Below, in pieces: positions 8,251 to 17,090 of a stretch of DNA of 64,000 nt. Location: assembly GCF_014203795.1 (NCBI RefSeq), contig NZ_JACHJU010000001.1, positions 3,472,001-3,536,000 of the forward strand, read 5' to 3'. The translations under genes were made by a program, and so were the position numbers. The notes under the pieces were generated by a model. That model saw nothing but the letters and a program-made list of their open reading frames with translations, was not told the DNA's origin and searched no databases. The DNA is from Streptosporangium album. GTDB taxonomy: Bacteria > Actinomycetota > Actinomycetes > Streptosporangiales > Streptosporangiaceae. Numbering within the stretch: the first letter of the stretch is position 1; each line of letters begins with the position of its first letter.

Positions 8251-9153
8251 TCAGCCCGCGCAGGCCAGCGGGCCGACGGTCGAGGTGACACCGTAGTTCT
8301 CGTCGATCGTCACCAGCCAGTTGTCCGCCCAGTCGATCACCTTGCACTCAGAATCGACCGGACCGTAAACCCAGGATTTGTCGACCAGTTTATTGCCGCG
8401 CATGACGAGCTTTCCGCGTCCGTTTCTCAGCTGGATGCTGTAGGTGCCGCCCATGATCAGATTATTGGTGACGGCGGCGTCGACGATCTGCTTGTCGACG
8501 AGGAAGATCGGTGCGGTGATGTCCTTGGCGTGGCGCTGGTCGACGGTGTTGTGGTCGAAGATCAGGCCCTTGCCGGTGTTGTAGGTCTGGATGCCGTCGG
8601 AGTGGTCGCCCGGGTTGGAGCACAGGTCGACGTAGGAGTCCCGGATCGTGACGTCGTCTCCGGCTGCGCGGAAGCCGTCGCCGTGACCGCGGATGAGCAC
8701 CCGGGTGGCGGTGTATTTGTCCTGCCCGATGCCGGGGAGGGTCTGGCAGCGCTTCGCGGTCCCGACGGTGGAGTCGGTGATGGTGAACCGGAAGGTCCTG
8801 GGCCCGTCGGCGTTGATCACGATCCCGTCGATCCGGCTGTTCCTGATCGTGACGTCGTCGGCGTGGACGAGCAGGTCACCGGGGATGTGCACGCCGTCCA
8901 GCACGGTGCCGGGAGTCCGCACCCGGTAGGCGGCGCCGCCCTCGTTGAGGGCCGTCACGGTCAGCTTGGTGCCGGGCGGCACTCCGGTGCAGGCCGGGGT
9001 CGGATATCCGGGACATCTGCCGGCTCCGACGGTGGGCTGACCGGGGGATCGGGTGGGCGTGCTCGTCGGGCCCCCGGCCGGAGAGGACGTGCATCCCGCC
9101 AGGAACGTCATGGTGACCACCGAGACGGCAGCGAGCAGACTGACCCATCGCAT
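8251..9153 (-). CDS. Beta-helix lipoprotein, paralogue of the 6238 gene
   Basis: 300 residues. The signal peptide ends in a lipobox (TFLAGC, Cys about 21), followed by a short Thr/Pro linker, so the protein is probably anchored to the membrane by lipid. Residues from about 45 to the end match the C-terminal domain of the neighbouring 595-residue protein, starting CPGYPTPACTGVPPGTKL. It lacks DUF4082. It lies between the larger paralogue and the RmlC-like gene on the same strand. Function unknown beyond carbohydrate interaction implied by the fold. Confidence 0.75.
   Translation of the reverse strand: MRWVSLLAAVSVVTMTFLAGCTSSPAGGPTSTPTRSPGQPTVGAGRCPGYPTPACTGVPPGTKLTVTALNEGGAAYRVRTPGTVLDGVHIPGDLLVHADDVTIRNSRIDGIVINADGPRTFRFTITDSTVGTAKRCQTLPGIGQDKYTATRVLIRGHGDGFRAAGDDVTIRDSYVDLCSNPGDHSDGIQTYNTGKGLIFDHNTVDQRHAKDITAPIFLVDKQIVDAAVTNNLIMGGTYSIQLRNGRGKLVMRGNKLVDKSWVYGPVDSECKVIDWADNWLVTIDENYGVTSTVGPLACAG
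8475..8788 (-). repeat. Copy B of the 314-bp identical segment
   Basis: The partner of 6462-6775. Identity is complete in the core and drops sharply at both edges, a pattern expected from gene conversion. Confidence 0.85.
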
Positions 9154-9159
9154 CGTCGT

Positions 9160-9723
9160 TCACTCCATCGCGTCGGGACGGCAGAGCCGATCCCGCAATT
9201 GTGCCCATGATCCAGCGGAAAGATCCCGCTCACTGATCGCTGAGACCGGAAGCGGCCAGTGGATTCCCAGCCCGGGATCGTCGTAACGGACGGAGAGGTC
9301 CTCGGCGGGGTCGTGCTCCCGGTCGATGCGGTAGCAGACGTCGGTCTGCTCGGTCAGGGCCTGGAATCCGTGCAACAGCCCCGGTGGCACGTAGAGGGTG
9401 ACGAACGACTCGTCGTCGAGCAGGACGGAGGTCTGCTCGCCGAAGGTGGGCGAGCCGGGACGGGCGTCGACCAGCACGTCGTGCACCGCTCCACGCGCGC
9501 AGCGCACCAGCTTGGCCTCACCCCGTCCGGCGCGGCCGTGCATCCCGCGGACCGTCCCCCGCCGCGAGCGGGACTGGCTGTCCTGCACGAAGCGCGCGGG
9601 GTCCAGCCCGGACTCCTCCGCCGCGGCGGTGTCGAAGGTCCTGGTGAACAGTCCCCGGTCGTCACGGTGTGGCGTCGGTATGAACAACAGCACGCCGTCG
9701 ATTTTGCTTCGTTCTACTCTCAA
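9160..9723 (-). CDS. dTDP-4-dehydrorhamnose 3,5-epimerase family protein (RmlC-like)
   Basis: 187 residues, the usual RmlC length. Recognisable cupin blocks are DDRGLFTRTFD (about 21-31), FVQDSQSRSRRGTVRGMH (about 45-62, with the catalytic His), EAKLVRCARGAVHDVLVDAR (about 69-88) and YVPPGLLHGFQALTE (about 110-124). The enzyme epimerises C3 and C5 of a 4-keto-6-deoxy sugar nucleotide. RmlA, B and D are absent from the window, so the substrate would come from elsewhere, or this is a variant epimerase for another deoxysugar. It ends 6 bp before the beta-helix lipoprotein start and diverges from the GT2 gene. Confidence 0.85.
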   Translation of the reverse strand: MRVERSKIDGVLLFIPTPHRDDRGLFTRTFDTAAAEESGLDPARFVQDSQSRSRRGTVRGMHGRAGRGEAKLVRCARGAVHDVLVDARPGSPTFGEQTSVLLDDESFVTLYVPPGLLHGFQALTEQTDVCYRIDREHDPAEDLSVRYDDPGLGIHWPLPVSAISERDLSAGSWAQLRDRLCRPDAME

Positions 9724-9763
9724 CTCGTCAGCCTTTTCTCACGGTGGTCGGGAGGCGTTCGGC

Positions 9764-10669
9764 GTGAACGACGCTGCGGATGAGCACGTTCCACCGAAGT
9801 CCGGGCGGGCTGATGGGCGGCAGCCGATCGCCAGCGTCGTCGTGCCCGCGCACAACGAGGAAGCCGTCATCGCGGGCGGCCTGCGACGCCTGCTCGCGGG
9901 AACGGTCCCGGGCGAGTTCGACGTGGTGGTGGTGGCGAACGCCTGCTCCGACCGCACGGCGGAGGTCGCCAGGCAGGCCGGTGTCCGCGTCGTGGAGACG
10001 CCGGTGCCGGGTAAGGCCAACGCGCTGCGGCTCGGCGACGGGACCTGCCGGACCTTTCCCCGGGTGTATCTGGACGCAGACGTCGAGCTGGGCGCCGCCT
10101 CGGTGCGCGCGCTCGTCGCCGCCGCCGAGCGGCCCGGCGTGCTCGCCTGCGCCCCCGTCCCCGTCTGGGACCTGGACGGGGTCGGCTGGGTGGCCCGGCG
10201 CATGCACAAGGTGCACGACCAGCTGATCGCGCCGTTCCGGGCGCTGGCGGGGGTGGGGGTCTACGTCCTCACCGAGCGGGGCCACGCCAGGGTCTTCCCG
10301 CTGCCGGATGTGATCTCCGACGACGGCTGGGCGCACGGCGGCTTCGCTCCTCACGAGCGGGTGGTGGTGACCGGGGCACAGTCGCTGGTGCGTCCGGCGA
10401 GGACCATCTCGGCGCACCTGAACCGGCGGGTGAGGGTGCGCCTGGGCAACCGGCAGCTCGCCGAGCTGGGCCGGTCCGCCGCGGAGGGACGCCTGCGGCT
10501 GAGCTCCCTGGGCACCCTCGTGGCGAGGCGGAAGGTGAGCCCGCTCGACGCGGGCTGCTACCTCACCGTCCTGCTCATGGACCGGGCGTTGACCCGGATG
10601 CGTGCCTCGCGTGGTGGTCAGGTGGCGTGGGGCGCCGACACCGGCAGCCGGTCCCAGGCGGGCGGATAG
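9764..10669 (+). CDS. Glycosyltransferase family 2
   Basis: 301 residues from a GTG preceded by GGAGG eight bases upstream. The GT-A fold is clear: SVVVPAHNEEAVIAGGL near the start, VVVANACSDRTAEVA, VPGKANAL, and the metal-binding acid cluster LDADVELG at about residue 103. The C-terminal half contains a conserved ISDDGW segment where the acceptor-side acid is expected. There are no membrane helices, so it acts on the cytoplasmic face. It is the only plus-strand gene in this stretch, divergent from the RmlC-like gene by 40 bp. Donor and acceptor are unknown. Confidence 0.85.
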   Translation: MNDAADEHVPPKSGRADGRQPIASVVVPAHNEEAVIAGGLRRLLAGTVPGEFDVVVVANACSDRTAEVARQAGVRVVETPVPGKANALRLGDGTCRTFPRVYLDADVELGAASVRALVAAAERPGVLACAPVPVWDLDGVGWVARRMHKVHDQLIAPFRALAGVGVYVLTERGHARVFPLPDVISDDGWAHGGFAPHERVVVTGAQSLVRPARTISAHLNRRVRVRLGNRQLAELGRSAAEGRLRLSSLGTLVARRKVSPLDAGCYLTVLLMDRALTRMRASRGGQVAWGADTGSRSQAGG

Positions 10670-10760
10670 TCCGTGCGGGCCCGCCGAAGGGCTGGTCCCG
10701 GCCACGACGGCCGCCCGGCCGGTACGGCGAGGCGGCCCGCCGCTCCCGCGGCCGGTGGGG

Positions 10761-11519
10761 TCAGGCACCGGCCCGCTCGGTGATCGCATACACCCGGACC
10801 GAGCCGAAGGGGCCGTCCTGCGCGGCCTTACGCCCCAGCGTCACCGTGCGCAGGTGCCGGAATCGGCCGGTGCCGAGCAGGAGCTCCTCCTCGACCGGGT
10901 TGAAGTAGATCACCGTGACCGCGCGCGGGTTCCGGTCCACGGTCGCGATCAGCCTCTCGATCGTGGCGGCGAAGGTGTCACCCCGGAAGGGGTTGTTGAG
11001 GAACACCACGCTCACATCGTCGGGGATCTCGTAGTCGAGCACATCCGACTGGACGAGGTGGACGTCCTCGCAGCGCAGGCGGAGGCGGGTGCCCGCGATG
11101 TTCTTCCGCGCGATGTCGTTGAGCTCCTCGGACAGCTCGACACCGATCACCTTCCTGAACGGATAGCGAGCCGCCGCCTCCAGCACCATGCGCCCCATGC
11201 CGGAGCCGAGGTCGATGAACACGTCGTGCTCGCCGACGTCGCGCCGGGGCAGCGCGCGTCGCAGGGTCTGCCAGTTCGCCGCCGAGTAGTAGACCCTGTC
11301 CTGCCGCGCGAGCCCGAACTCCGCGAGGCTCACGACCTCCGAGGTCCGTACTCCGTACCGGCGCTCGAACAGGAGCTGTCCGGTGGTACGGCGCAGCCAT
11401 CTGTAGGACCGCCGCAGTCCCTCCGGCAGTCCGGCGGCGGCGGCCGTGACCGTGTCGGTGCAGCTCTCCAACAGGGAGGCGATCTCCGTGGTGACGGCGG
11501 TCTCGATGAGGACGCTCAC
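10761..11519 (-). CDS. SAM-dependent methyltransferase (class I)
   Basis: 252 residues. Motif I is FIDLGSGMGRMVLEAA (about 101-116), followed by VIGVELSEELNDIARKN (acidic end of beta-2) and a motif-IV-like VVFLNNPF (about residue 170). This DLGSGMGR form is seen in methyltransferases of polysaccharide clusters and in DOT1-like proteins. The first 95 residues are helical and may give substrate specificity. It follows the GT4 gene at 27 bp on the same strand and probably methylates a sugar or lipid intermediate of the pathway. Confidence 0.75.
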   Translation of the reverse strand: MSVLIETAVTTEIASLLESCTDTVTAAAAGLPEGLRRSYRWLRRTTGQLLFERRYGVRTSEVVSLAEFGLARQDRVYYSAANWQTLRRALPRRDVGEHDVFIDLGSGMGRMVLEAAARYPFRKVIGVELSEELNDIARKNIAGTRLRLRCEDVHLVQSDVLDYEIPDDVSVVFLNNPFRGDTFAATIERLIATVDRNPRAVTVIYFNPVEEELLLGTGRFRHLRTVTLGRKAAQDGPFGSVRVYAITERAGA

Positions 11520-11546
11520 GGTGTTCGCTCCTTTCTCGCTCGGACG

Positions 11547-12725
11547 TCAGGAACAGGCCGCCTCGTAGGCGGCCAGGAGTGCGACCCTGGAGCGTTCCCA
11601 CGACAGCGGGCCGGTGACCCGGGCCTTGCCCGCCTCGCCCATCCTGCGGCGTTCCTGCGGATCGTCGAGCAGCCGGGCGATCAGCTTGGCGAACTCCGGC
11701 TCGTCGTTGGCCGGTGCGTACACCGCGGCGTCTCCGGCCGACACCCTCGCCTCCCGGAGATCGAAGGAGACGATCGGGCGGGCCATCGCCATGTACTCCA
11801 TGATCTTGTTCATGGTGGACACGTCGTTGAGTGGGTTGAGCGGGTCCGGAGCCAGGCAGACGTCCGCGGCGGACAGGTAGCGCAGCAGGTCCTCGTCCGG
11901 GATCCGGCCGGTGAACTCGACCGAGTCCGACAGGCCCAGTTCGCGGGAGAACGCGACCATGTCCTCGAAGGTGTCGCCGCCCCCGACGAACACCGCGTGC
12001 CAGTCCGTGCGGCCCAGGTCGTCGCGGAGGCTGGCCAGCGACCGCAGCGCGTAGTCCACGCCGTCCTGCGGGCCCATCACCCCGAGGTAGCAGAGCAGGT
12101 GCGGCTTCCCCCGTTTGATCGACTCTTCGACGGGGACCCGGTGGAACCGCTCGACCGCCGGTGCGCTGCGCACCACGAACACCTCTCCGGGCCGCTTGCC
12201 GCCCCTGGTGATCGCGACCTCGCGGTAGCTCTCGTTGGTCGCGATGACCACGTCGGCCGCCCGGTAGGTGAGCCGCTCCAGCCGGCAGACGGCGCGGTAG
12301 AGGAAGTCCTCGCCGCGATCGAACCGGGACAGATAGAGCTCGGGCACCAGGTCGTGCTGGTCGAACACGAACCGCGCCCCGCGCCGTTTGAGCATTCTCG
12401 CCACGAGGAACAGCAGGTCCGGCGGGTTGCACGCGTGCACGACGTCCACCGGTCCGATCCGCCGGGCGAGCCGGAAGGTGTGCCACAGCGCCGAGCCGTA
12501 CTCCTGCAGGTAGCCGAGCGGGCCACCGGTCGCCGCCCGGAGCGGGTAGCGGTGGATCTTCACCCCGTCTATCTCGACGTACGGCTCGGTGTCCCGCTTG
12601 GCTCCCCGGGGGCAGATGACGTGTACGTCCCAGCCGGCGTCACGCAGCGTGGTGCTCTCCTGCCACACCCGGCGGTCGAACGGTACGGAGAGGTTCTCGA
12701 CGAGAATGAGTGCTTTACCAGCCAA
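11547..12725 (-). CDS. Glycosyltransferase family 4
   Basis: 392 residues with the GT-B fold. The N-terminal domain begins KALILVENLSVPFDRRVWQE (about 4-23), typical of WbuB-like GT4 enzymes. The C-terminal donor domain has LLCYLGVMGPQDGVDYAL (about 203-220) and the nucleotide-sugar-binding stretch with NKIMEYMAMARPIVSF (about 305-320). Its start overlaps the end of the sugar-nucleotide dehydrogenase gene by 11 bp, so it is translationally coupled to it. It may use the uronic acid donor made by that enzyme. Confidence 0.85.
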   Translation of the reverse strand: MAGKALILVENLSVPFDRRVWQESTTLRDAGWDVHVICPRGAKRDTEPYVEIDGVKIHRYPLRAATGGPLGYLQEYGSALWHTFRLARRIGPVDVVHACNPPDLLFLVARMLKRRGARFVFDQHDLVPELYLSRFDRGEDFLYRAVCRLERLTYRAADVVIATNESYREVAITRGGKRPGEVFVVRSAPAVERFHRVPVEESIKRGKPHLLCYLGVMGPQDGVDYALRSLASLRDDLGRTDWHAVFVGGGDTFEDMVAFSRELGLSDSVEFTGRIPDEDLLRYLSAADVCLAPDPLNPLNDVSTMNKIMEYMAMARPIVSFDLREARVSAGDAAVYAPANDEPEFAKLIARLLDDPQERRRMGEAGKARVTGPLSWERSRVALLAAYEAACS

Positions 12726-14046
12726 GGCCCACGTATCCAGGATGTGCCCGGCGCGTGTCGGCGTCGGGAAGGCGGACGAGGTCGATGATCGTGCGGTCGC
12801 CCGCGCCGTCGAGCGCGCTCAGCACGGCCGGGTCCTTGCAGCCGACGACGCACACGTCGGCGTGCGCGAGCACGTCGTCGGCGGAGGTGCTCAGCAGGTC
12901 GCCCAGGTGCGGCAGCCTGCTCTCGATGTATTCGCGGTTCGCCCCCATCAGGCGTGACAGGGAGACGTTGGCGTCGTAGATGCGCAGGTCGTACCCCTTG
13001 CCGAGGAGACGTTCGGCCAGCTCCACCAGCGGGCTCTCCCGCAGGTCGTCGGTGCCCGGTTTGAACGACAGCCCGAACAGCCCGATCCGGCGGCTGCCGG
13101 CCGCCGCCACCAGCTCGAAGGCGCGTCGCAGGTGGTCCTCGTTGGAGGGCAGGACGTGCGAGAGCAGCGGCACCGACACGTCGGCCCGCCGGGCCGCGTA
13201 CACCAGTCCCCGGAGGTCCTTGGGCAGGCACGAGCCGCCGAAGGCGAAGCCCGGCCGCAGGTAGGCCGGGCTGATGTTGAGCTTGCGGTCGGCGAGGAAG
13301 ACGTCCATGACCCGGTGCGAGTCCAGCCCGATCGCCTGGCAGATCGCCCCGATCTCGTTGGCGAAGCTGATCTTCAGGCCGTGGAAGGCGTTGTCGGCGT
13401 ACTTGGTCATCTCGGCGACCGCCACGGGGACCCGGAAGACCTCACCCGGAATGCCGTCGTACAGAGCGGCGACCGCGTCGCCGCTCGCGATGTCGAACTC
13501 GCCGATGACGGTCTTGGGCGGCTCGAAGAAGTCGCGCACGCTCGTGCCCTCGCGCAGGAACTCCGGGTTGACCGCCACGCCGAAGCCGGTCCCGGCCCGC
13601 AGCCCCGAGGCCCGCTCAAGGATCGGGATGAGCAGGTCGGCGCAGGTGCCGGGGAGCATGGTGCTGCGGAAGACGATCGTGTGCCGGTCGCTCTTGCCGG
13701 CCAGCACGTGGCCGATCTGCTCGGCCACCCGCTCCAGGTAGGTGGTGGACAGGCTGCCGTTCGGCGCGGACGGCGTGCCCACGCAGATCAGCGAGATGTC
13801 GGTCGAGTCGACCGCTTCGGCGACGTCGGTGGTGGCCCGCAGGGCTCCGCTCCGTACGACCTCGGCGGTCAGTTCGCCGATCCGCTCCTCGACGACCGGC
13901 GCCTGACCCCGGGAGATGAGGTCGATCTTGGTGGGATTGACGTCGACCCCGATCACCTCGTGGCCGCTGGCCGCGAGACAGGCCGCGGAGACGCAACCGA
14001 CATAGCCGAGCCCGAACACACTGATTCTCACGTGCGCTGCCTCCAT
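12715..14046 (-). CDS. UDP-glucose/GDP-mannose dehydrogenase family (AlgD-like)
   Basis: 443 residues. The NAD-binding Rossmann start is ISVFGLGYVGCVSAACLAASGHEVIGVD. The catalytic centre reads PGFAFGGSCLPKDLRGL (Cys at about 270), and FKPGTDDLRESPLVELAE is in the C-terminal domain. The pattern RKLNISPAYLRPGFAFGGSCLPKD, and overall similarity I recall to Pseudomonas AlgD, favour GDP-mannose 6-dehydrogenase over UDP-glucose 6-dehydrogenase; this is inference. Product: a nucleotide-activated uronic acid, giving an acidic polymer. First gene of a minus-strand pair with the GT4. Confidence 0.85.
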   Translation of the reverse strand: MEAAHVRISVFGLGYVGCVSAACLAASGHEVIGVDVNPTKIDLISRGQAPVVEERIGELTAEVVRSGALRATTDVAEAVDSTDISLICVGTPSAPNGSLSTTYLERVAEQIGHVLAGKSDRHTIVFRSTMLPGTCADLLIPILERASGLRAGTGFGVAVNPEFLREGTSVRDFFEPPKTVIGEFDIASGDAVAALYDGIPGEVFRVPVAVAEMTKYADNAFHGLKISFANEIGAICQAIGLDSHRVMDVFLADRKLNISPAYLRPGFAFGGSCLPKDLRGLVYAARRADVSVPLLSHVLPSNEDHLRRAFELVAAAGSRRIGLFGLSFKPGTDDLRESPLVELAERLLGKGYDLRIYDANVSLSRLMGANREYIESRLPHLGDLLSTSADDVLAHADVCVVGCKDPAVLSALDGAGDRTIIDLVRLPDADTRRAHPGYVGLGW

Positions 14047-14097
14047 CGCATCACTTGCCGGCTGGTTGCGGGGTAGGAGGCGCTTTGCTAAGCCTCG

Positions 14098-14130
14098 CCC
14101 GACTCACCCGTTAGTCGGGTGATTTCTTTC
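14098..14130. promoter_or_regulatory. Inverted repeat upstream of the dehydrogenase gene
   Basis: CCCGACT (14098-14104) and AGTCGGG (14113-14119) form 7-bp arms around 8 bases, followed on the plus strand by TTTCTTTC. It lies in the 130-bp gap between two minus-strand genes, about 50 bp upstream of the 14046 start. It could be an operator or part of a terminator. No direct evidence separates these. Confidence 0.35.
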
Positions 14131-14176
14131 GATCGTTACGATTTCGAGAAGTGCTCCCCCGGCGGGCCGGTCGCGA

Positions 14177-15328
14177 TTATCGATTGAAGGTGCGGAATTT
14201 TCGTGCAATATGTCGCAAACTAGGGCCGAGTGCGGAGGATTTCGCCGTGGTGACCATGGAGTCCCGCGCCCGCCGCAACGCCTGCCGCGCCGAACTCCTG
14301 GTCACGATCCCCTGGCACACCTGGGTCTCACCGGTCTTGGCCCGCCGTTTGTACTCGTCGTCACCCCGCCCGAGGTCGATGCGCGTGATACCCAGGGCCG
14401 GAGCCGCGGTGGCGAGCTCGCGCAGCAACATCCATCCGGGGGCGAGCCCCGCGAAGGCCGGATCGTAGACCGGAAACCACCAATGCAGGACATTTTCCGA
14501 CCGAATTCCGAAATGCGCCGCGACCAGATGGGGGCCGGCATGCAAAGTGGACAGAATTCCCCCGAATGAGGAGTCGCGGGTATGCAGCAGCCGGGTCAAC
14601 AGATCATGGCGGTCCGGTTCGGCGAAGTAGTCTCTGGCGCCCGTGGCGGCGTACTGCGCGCGTTTGAGCTCGACCACCCGGCTCAGAAGCTCCGTGTCGA
14701 CCGCGTCGGCGACGAACCGCACCGTGCCGTGGGTCCGCTCGGCCTTCGCGGCACGGCGGCGGGCCTGGCCCATGTTGTCCTTGCCGCTCCGCGACGCCCG
14801 GCCCAGATATCCCTCCAAGCCGCCGGAGACGTCCAGGAACGGTGACGGGCACCGGGACTCCACCCAGGGCTCGAAGTCCGCGCAGCCCTCGACCAGATGG
14901 TCGAACGCGAAGCCGCGCACCCCGCCGGTGAGCAGCGCCAGCGGAGGGAAGGAGGAGCCGGGGGCGAGTACGGGCCCCTGGAAGTCCGCAGCAGGCCAGC
15001 CCGCGGGCCTGGTCAGCGAACGCTCGCGGTGGTGGGGCAGCAGAGCGCGGACGCCGCCCGCCTGGTCCCTGCCCACGGCGACCCGCACCTCACGGCCGCC
15101 GGCGTGTACGGCCGCGGCGAAGCCGGGGTGGAAGTAGGGGCTGTCCAGCAGGGGGTTGGCCGCGCGGAGCAGGTGCCAGGCGTCCAGCTCCTCCGCGGTG
15201 AGCGCGCCGAACCCCACGGTCCGCACCGTCTGTACGGCCTGCGCCGTCTGTGTCCTCCGGGCCGTCACGGGCCGGGAGGGGATGGAGGCGCCAGGCTCGC
15301 CGGACTCCTCGTTGGCGGGCATGCTCAT
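14177..15328 (-). CDS. GNAT/FemAB-type acyltransferase (BioF2-like domain)
   Basis: 383 residues from the ATG at 15326-15328, preceded by GAGGGGAA. Earlier in-frame ATGs lie inside the upstream gene or lack such a site. The C-terminal half contains the BioF2/CelD-type acetyltransferase block: SGKDNMGQARRRAAKAERT, then LHWWFPVYDPAFAGLAPGWMLLRELA (about residues 295-320) and IDLGRGDDEYKRR. Proteins of this family transfer acyl or aminoacyl groups and are frequent in cellulose and exopolysaccharide clusters. It follows the GT2 gene by 26 bp and probably modifies the polymer or its lipid carrier. Confidence 0.75.
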   Translation of the reverse strand: MSMPANEESGEPGASIPSRPVTARRTQTAQAVQTVRTVGFGALTAEELDAWHLLRAANPLLDSPYFHPGFAAAVHAGGREVRVAVGRDQAGGVRALLPHHRERSLTRPAGWPAADFQGPVLAPGSSFPPLALLTGGVRGFAFDHLVEGCADFEPWVESRCPSPFLDVSGGLEGYLGRASRSGKDNMGQARRRAAKAERTHGTVRFVADAVDTELLSRVVELKRAQYAATGARDYFAEPDRHDLLTRLLHTRDSSFGGILSTLHAGPHLVAAHFGIRSENVLHWWFPVYDPAFAGLAPGWMLLRELATAAPALGITRIDLGRGDDEYKRRAKTGETQVCQGIVTRSSARQALRRARDSMVTTAKSSALGPSLRHIARKFRTFNR

Positions 15329-15354
15329 CGTCGTTCCCCTCATCGGCGGCCGGG

Positions 15355-16344
15355 TCAATCCGCGAGCTTCTGGAGCCGGCGCGACGGCCGCAGCAGCGCC
15401 ACGACCGACGCCCTTGACGTACGGCGCCCAGCCAGCGCCCGCAGCCCCTCGCCGAGGACGACCGCCAGGTAGTAGACGAACGCCGCCGGTGTGCTCCGGC
15501 GACGGCGGAACAGCTTCACCTTGTTGACGATGAGCAGCGCGGCGAGAGTCGGGTTGACTCCCGAGTCGCCGCCGATGTGCTCGACCACGGATGCCGGTTC
15601 GTACCAGAGCGCCCAGCCGCGGTCGGCGGCACGGAGCGCGAATTCGGTCTCCTCGCTGTAGAGCAGGAAGGACTCGTCCCACGGGCCGATCTCCCTGATG
15701 ACGTCGGTGGAGACGAGCATGGCCGCGCCCGTCGCCCATGCCGCGGCGCCCGGCCGTTCGTACTCCCGAGGGTCGGTGACCAGCTCGCCCAGGGTGCCGA
15801 TCCGGCCGGCGAGATCTCCGCCGATCACCGCCTCCGCCAGCGCCCTGCGCACGGTGGGCGTCCTGCGCAGAGAGGGCTGCAGGCTGCCGTCCGGATTGGT
15901 CAGGCGGGGTACGGCGATGCCGCGCCCCGGCTGCCGCAGGGCGTCGGCGAGTGGGGCGAGCGCGCCCGGGTGCAACCTGCAGTCGGGGTTGATCACGAAC
16001 ACCGCATCGAGCTGCTGGATGTCCAGTGCCTCGACGCCCGCGTTGACCGCTGCCGCGTAACCGGCGTTCCGGCCGAGCTGGACGGTCTGGAGCGGCAGAC
16101 CGGACGCCTTCTCGGCGATCCTGAGGGAGTCGTCCTTCGAGGCGTTGTCGGCCACGACGACGCCTTCGAGGCGCACGCCCCGCGAACCGTCGAGGAGGGA
16201 ACGCAGACAGCCTCCGAGTACCTCCGCACTGTTGTACGTAACGATCACTACGGCGATCCGGGGGGTACCAGGCGTCATATATTCGTCATCGTCGGGTACG
16301 GGGATGTCGTTACCACGTTCCAAATCCCGCTCAGCCTCGGGCAC
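15355..16344 (-). CDS. Glycosyltransferase family 2 (WbbL/rhamnosyltransferase-like)
   Basis: 329 residues. The GT-A core includes IAVVIVTYNSAEVLGGCLRSL (about 30-50), VVVADNASKDDS, LGRNAGYAAAVNAGVE and FVINPDCRL (about 115-123, the metal-binding DXD equivalent). Further on, WDESFLLYSEETEFALRAADRGW is the catalytic ED region typical of WbbL-like rhamnosyltransferases. With an RmlC-like epimerase in the locus, a deoxysugar donor is plausible. Its start overlaps the deacetylase stop by 14 bp. Confidence 0.85.
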   Translation of the reverse strand: MPEAERDLERGNDIPVPDDDEYMTPGTPRIAVVIVTYNSAEVLGGCLRSLLDGSRGVRLEGVVVADNASKDDSLRIAEKASGLPLQTVQLGRNAGYAAAVNAGVEALDIQQLDAVFVINPDCRLHPGALAPLADALRQPGRGIAVPRLTNPDGSLQPSLRRTPTVRRALAEAVIGGDLAGRIGTLGELVTDPREYERPGAAAWATGAAMLVSTDVIREIGPWDESFLLYSEETEFALRAADRGWALWYEPASVVEHIGGDSGVNPTLAALLIVNKVKLFRRRRSTPAAFVYYLAVVLGEGLRALAGRRTSRASVVALLRPSRRLQKLAD

Positions 16345-16996
16345 GTTTGAACGCCCGTGCGGCGATCCGGCGGACGCGGAGCGGCAGTGGCGGGGTTCCG
16401 TCCATGACCTGTGCGGCCCAGGTGGCGTCGATGTCGTGGCGCAGGCTGTTGCGTGGCTGCAGCCAGGAGCCCGGCTGGGCGCGACCGCCGTCGCTGGTGT
16501 ACGCGCGCGTCACCTCCGCCCGCCTCAGCCTGCCGAGCACATGCCTGTCGTAGGAGCCGAACGGGATGGCCACCCTCGACACCCGTCGTCCGGTCAGTTC
16601 GCTGAGGAGCCGGTGGGCGTCGGCGATCTCCTCCTCCGCCTGACCTCCGTCCAGCCGTCGCCAGTCGCGGTGCGCCCAGCCGTGCGAGCCGACCAGCATG
16701 CCCGCCGCCACCAGCTCCCGCACGCCGTCGGCGTCCAGCCTGCCCGGCTCGCCGAGAAGCCCGGCCAGTACGAAGAACTCCGCGGTGAGGCCGCGTTCGA
16801 GCAGCCGCGGGAGGGCGATCTCCACATCTGAGGCGTTGCCGTCGTCGAAGGTGATGCGGACGTCCTGACGGCCCACCGCCGCGTCGAGGACCCGTTCGAA
16901 CTGCTCGACGCCGACCCAGGTCGTGTCTTCACCCGGGTCGAGCTCGCGGCCGGTCGGACCGATCCCGTGCACCGTGAGGTTGACGACCGAATCCAC
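16331..16996 (-). CDS. Polysaccharide deacetylase (NodB/CE4 family), compact form
   Basis: 221 residues with the CE4 motifs in order: RITFDDGN (about 47-54, metal and base Asp residues), VGSHGWAHRDW (about 103-113, two metal His) and AIPFGSYDRH (about 143-152). There is no signal peptide, so it would act in the cytoplasm or be exported by another route. The protein is shorter than typical CE4 enzymes and the C-terminal motifs are indistinct. It heads the coupled pair with the GT2 at 15355 and probably removes N-acetyl groups from a precursor. Confidence 0.8.
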   Translation of the reverse strand: MDSVVNLTVHGIGPTGRELDPGEDTTWVGVEQFERVLDAAVGRQDVRITFDDGNASDVEIALPRLLERGLTAEFFVLAGLLGEPGRLDADGVRELVAAGMLVGSHGWAHRDWRRLDGGQAEEEIADAHRLLSELTGRRVSRVAIPFGSYDRHVLGRLRRAEVTRAYTSDGGRAQPGSWLQPRNSLRHDIDATWAAQVMDGTPPLPLRVRRIAARAFKRARG

Positions 16997-17090
16997 CAGC
17001 GTCCTCGTTTCCGGCCCGGCGCCCGGTCACGCGAGGGGCCCGGGCGCGATATCCGGCTCTTCCGTTGTTATCGGATCCCGCCGCGTCCCG

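Noticed and set aside
10602..12788. 728-codon plus-strand frame over the methyltransferase and GT4 genes
   Set aside because: Both minus-strand genes have clear family motifs. The plus frame is low-complexity and has no homology that I recognise.
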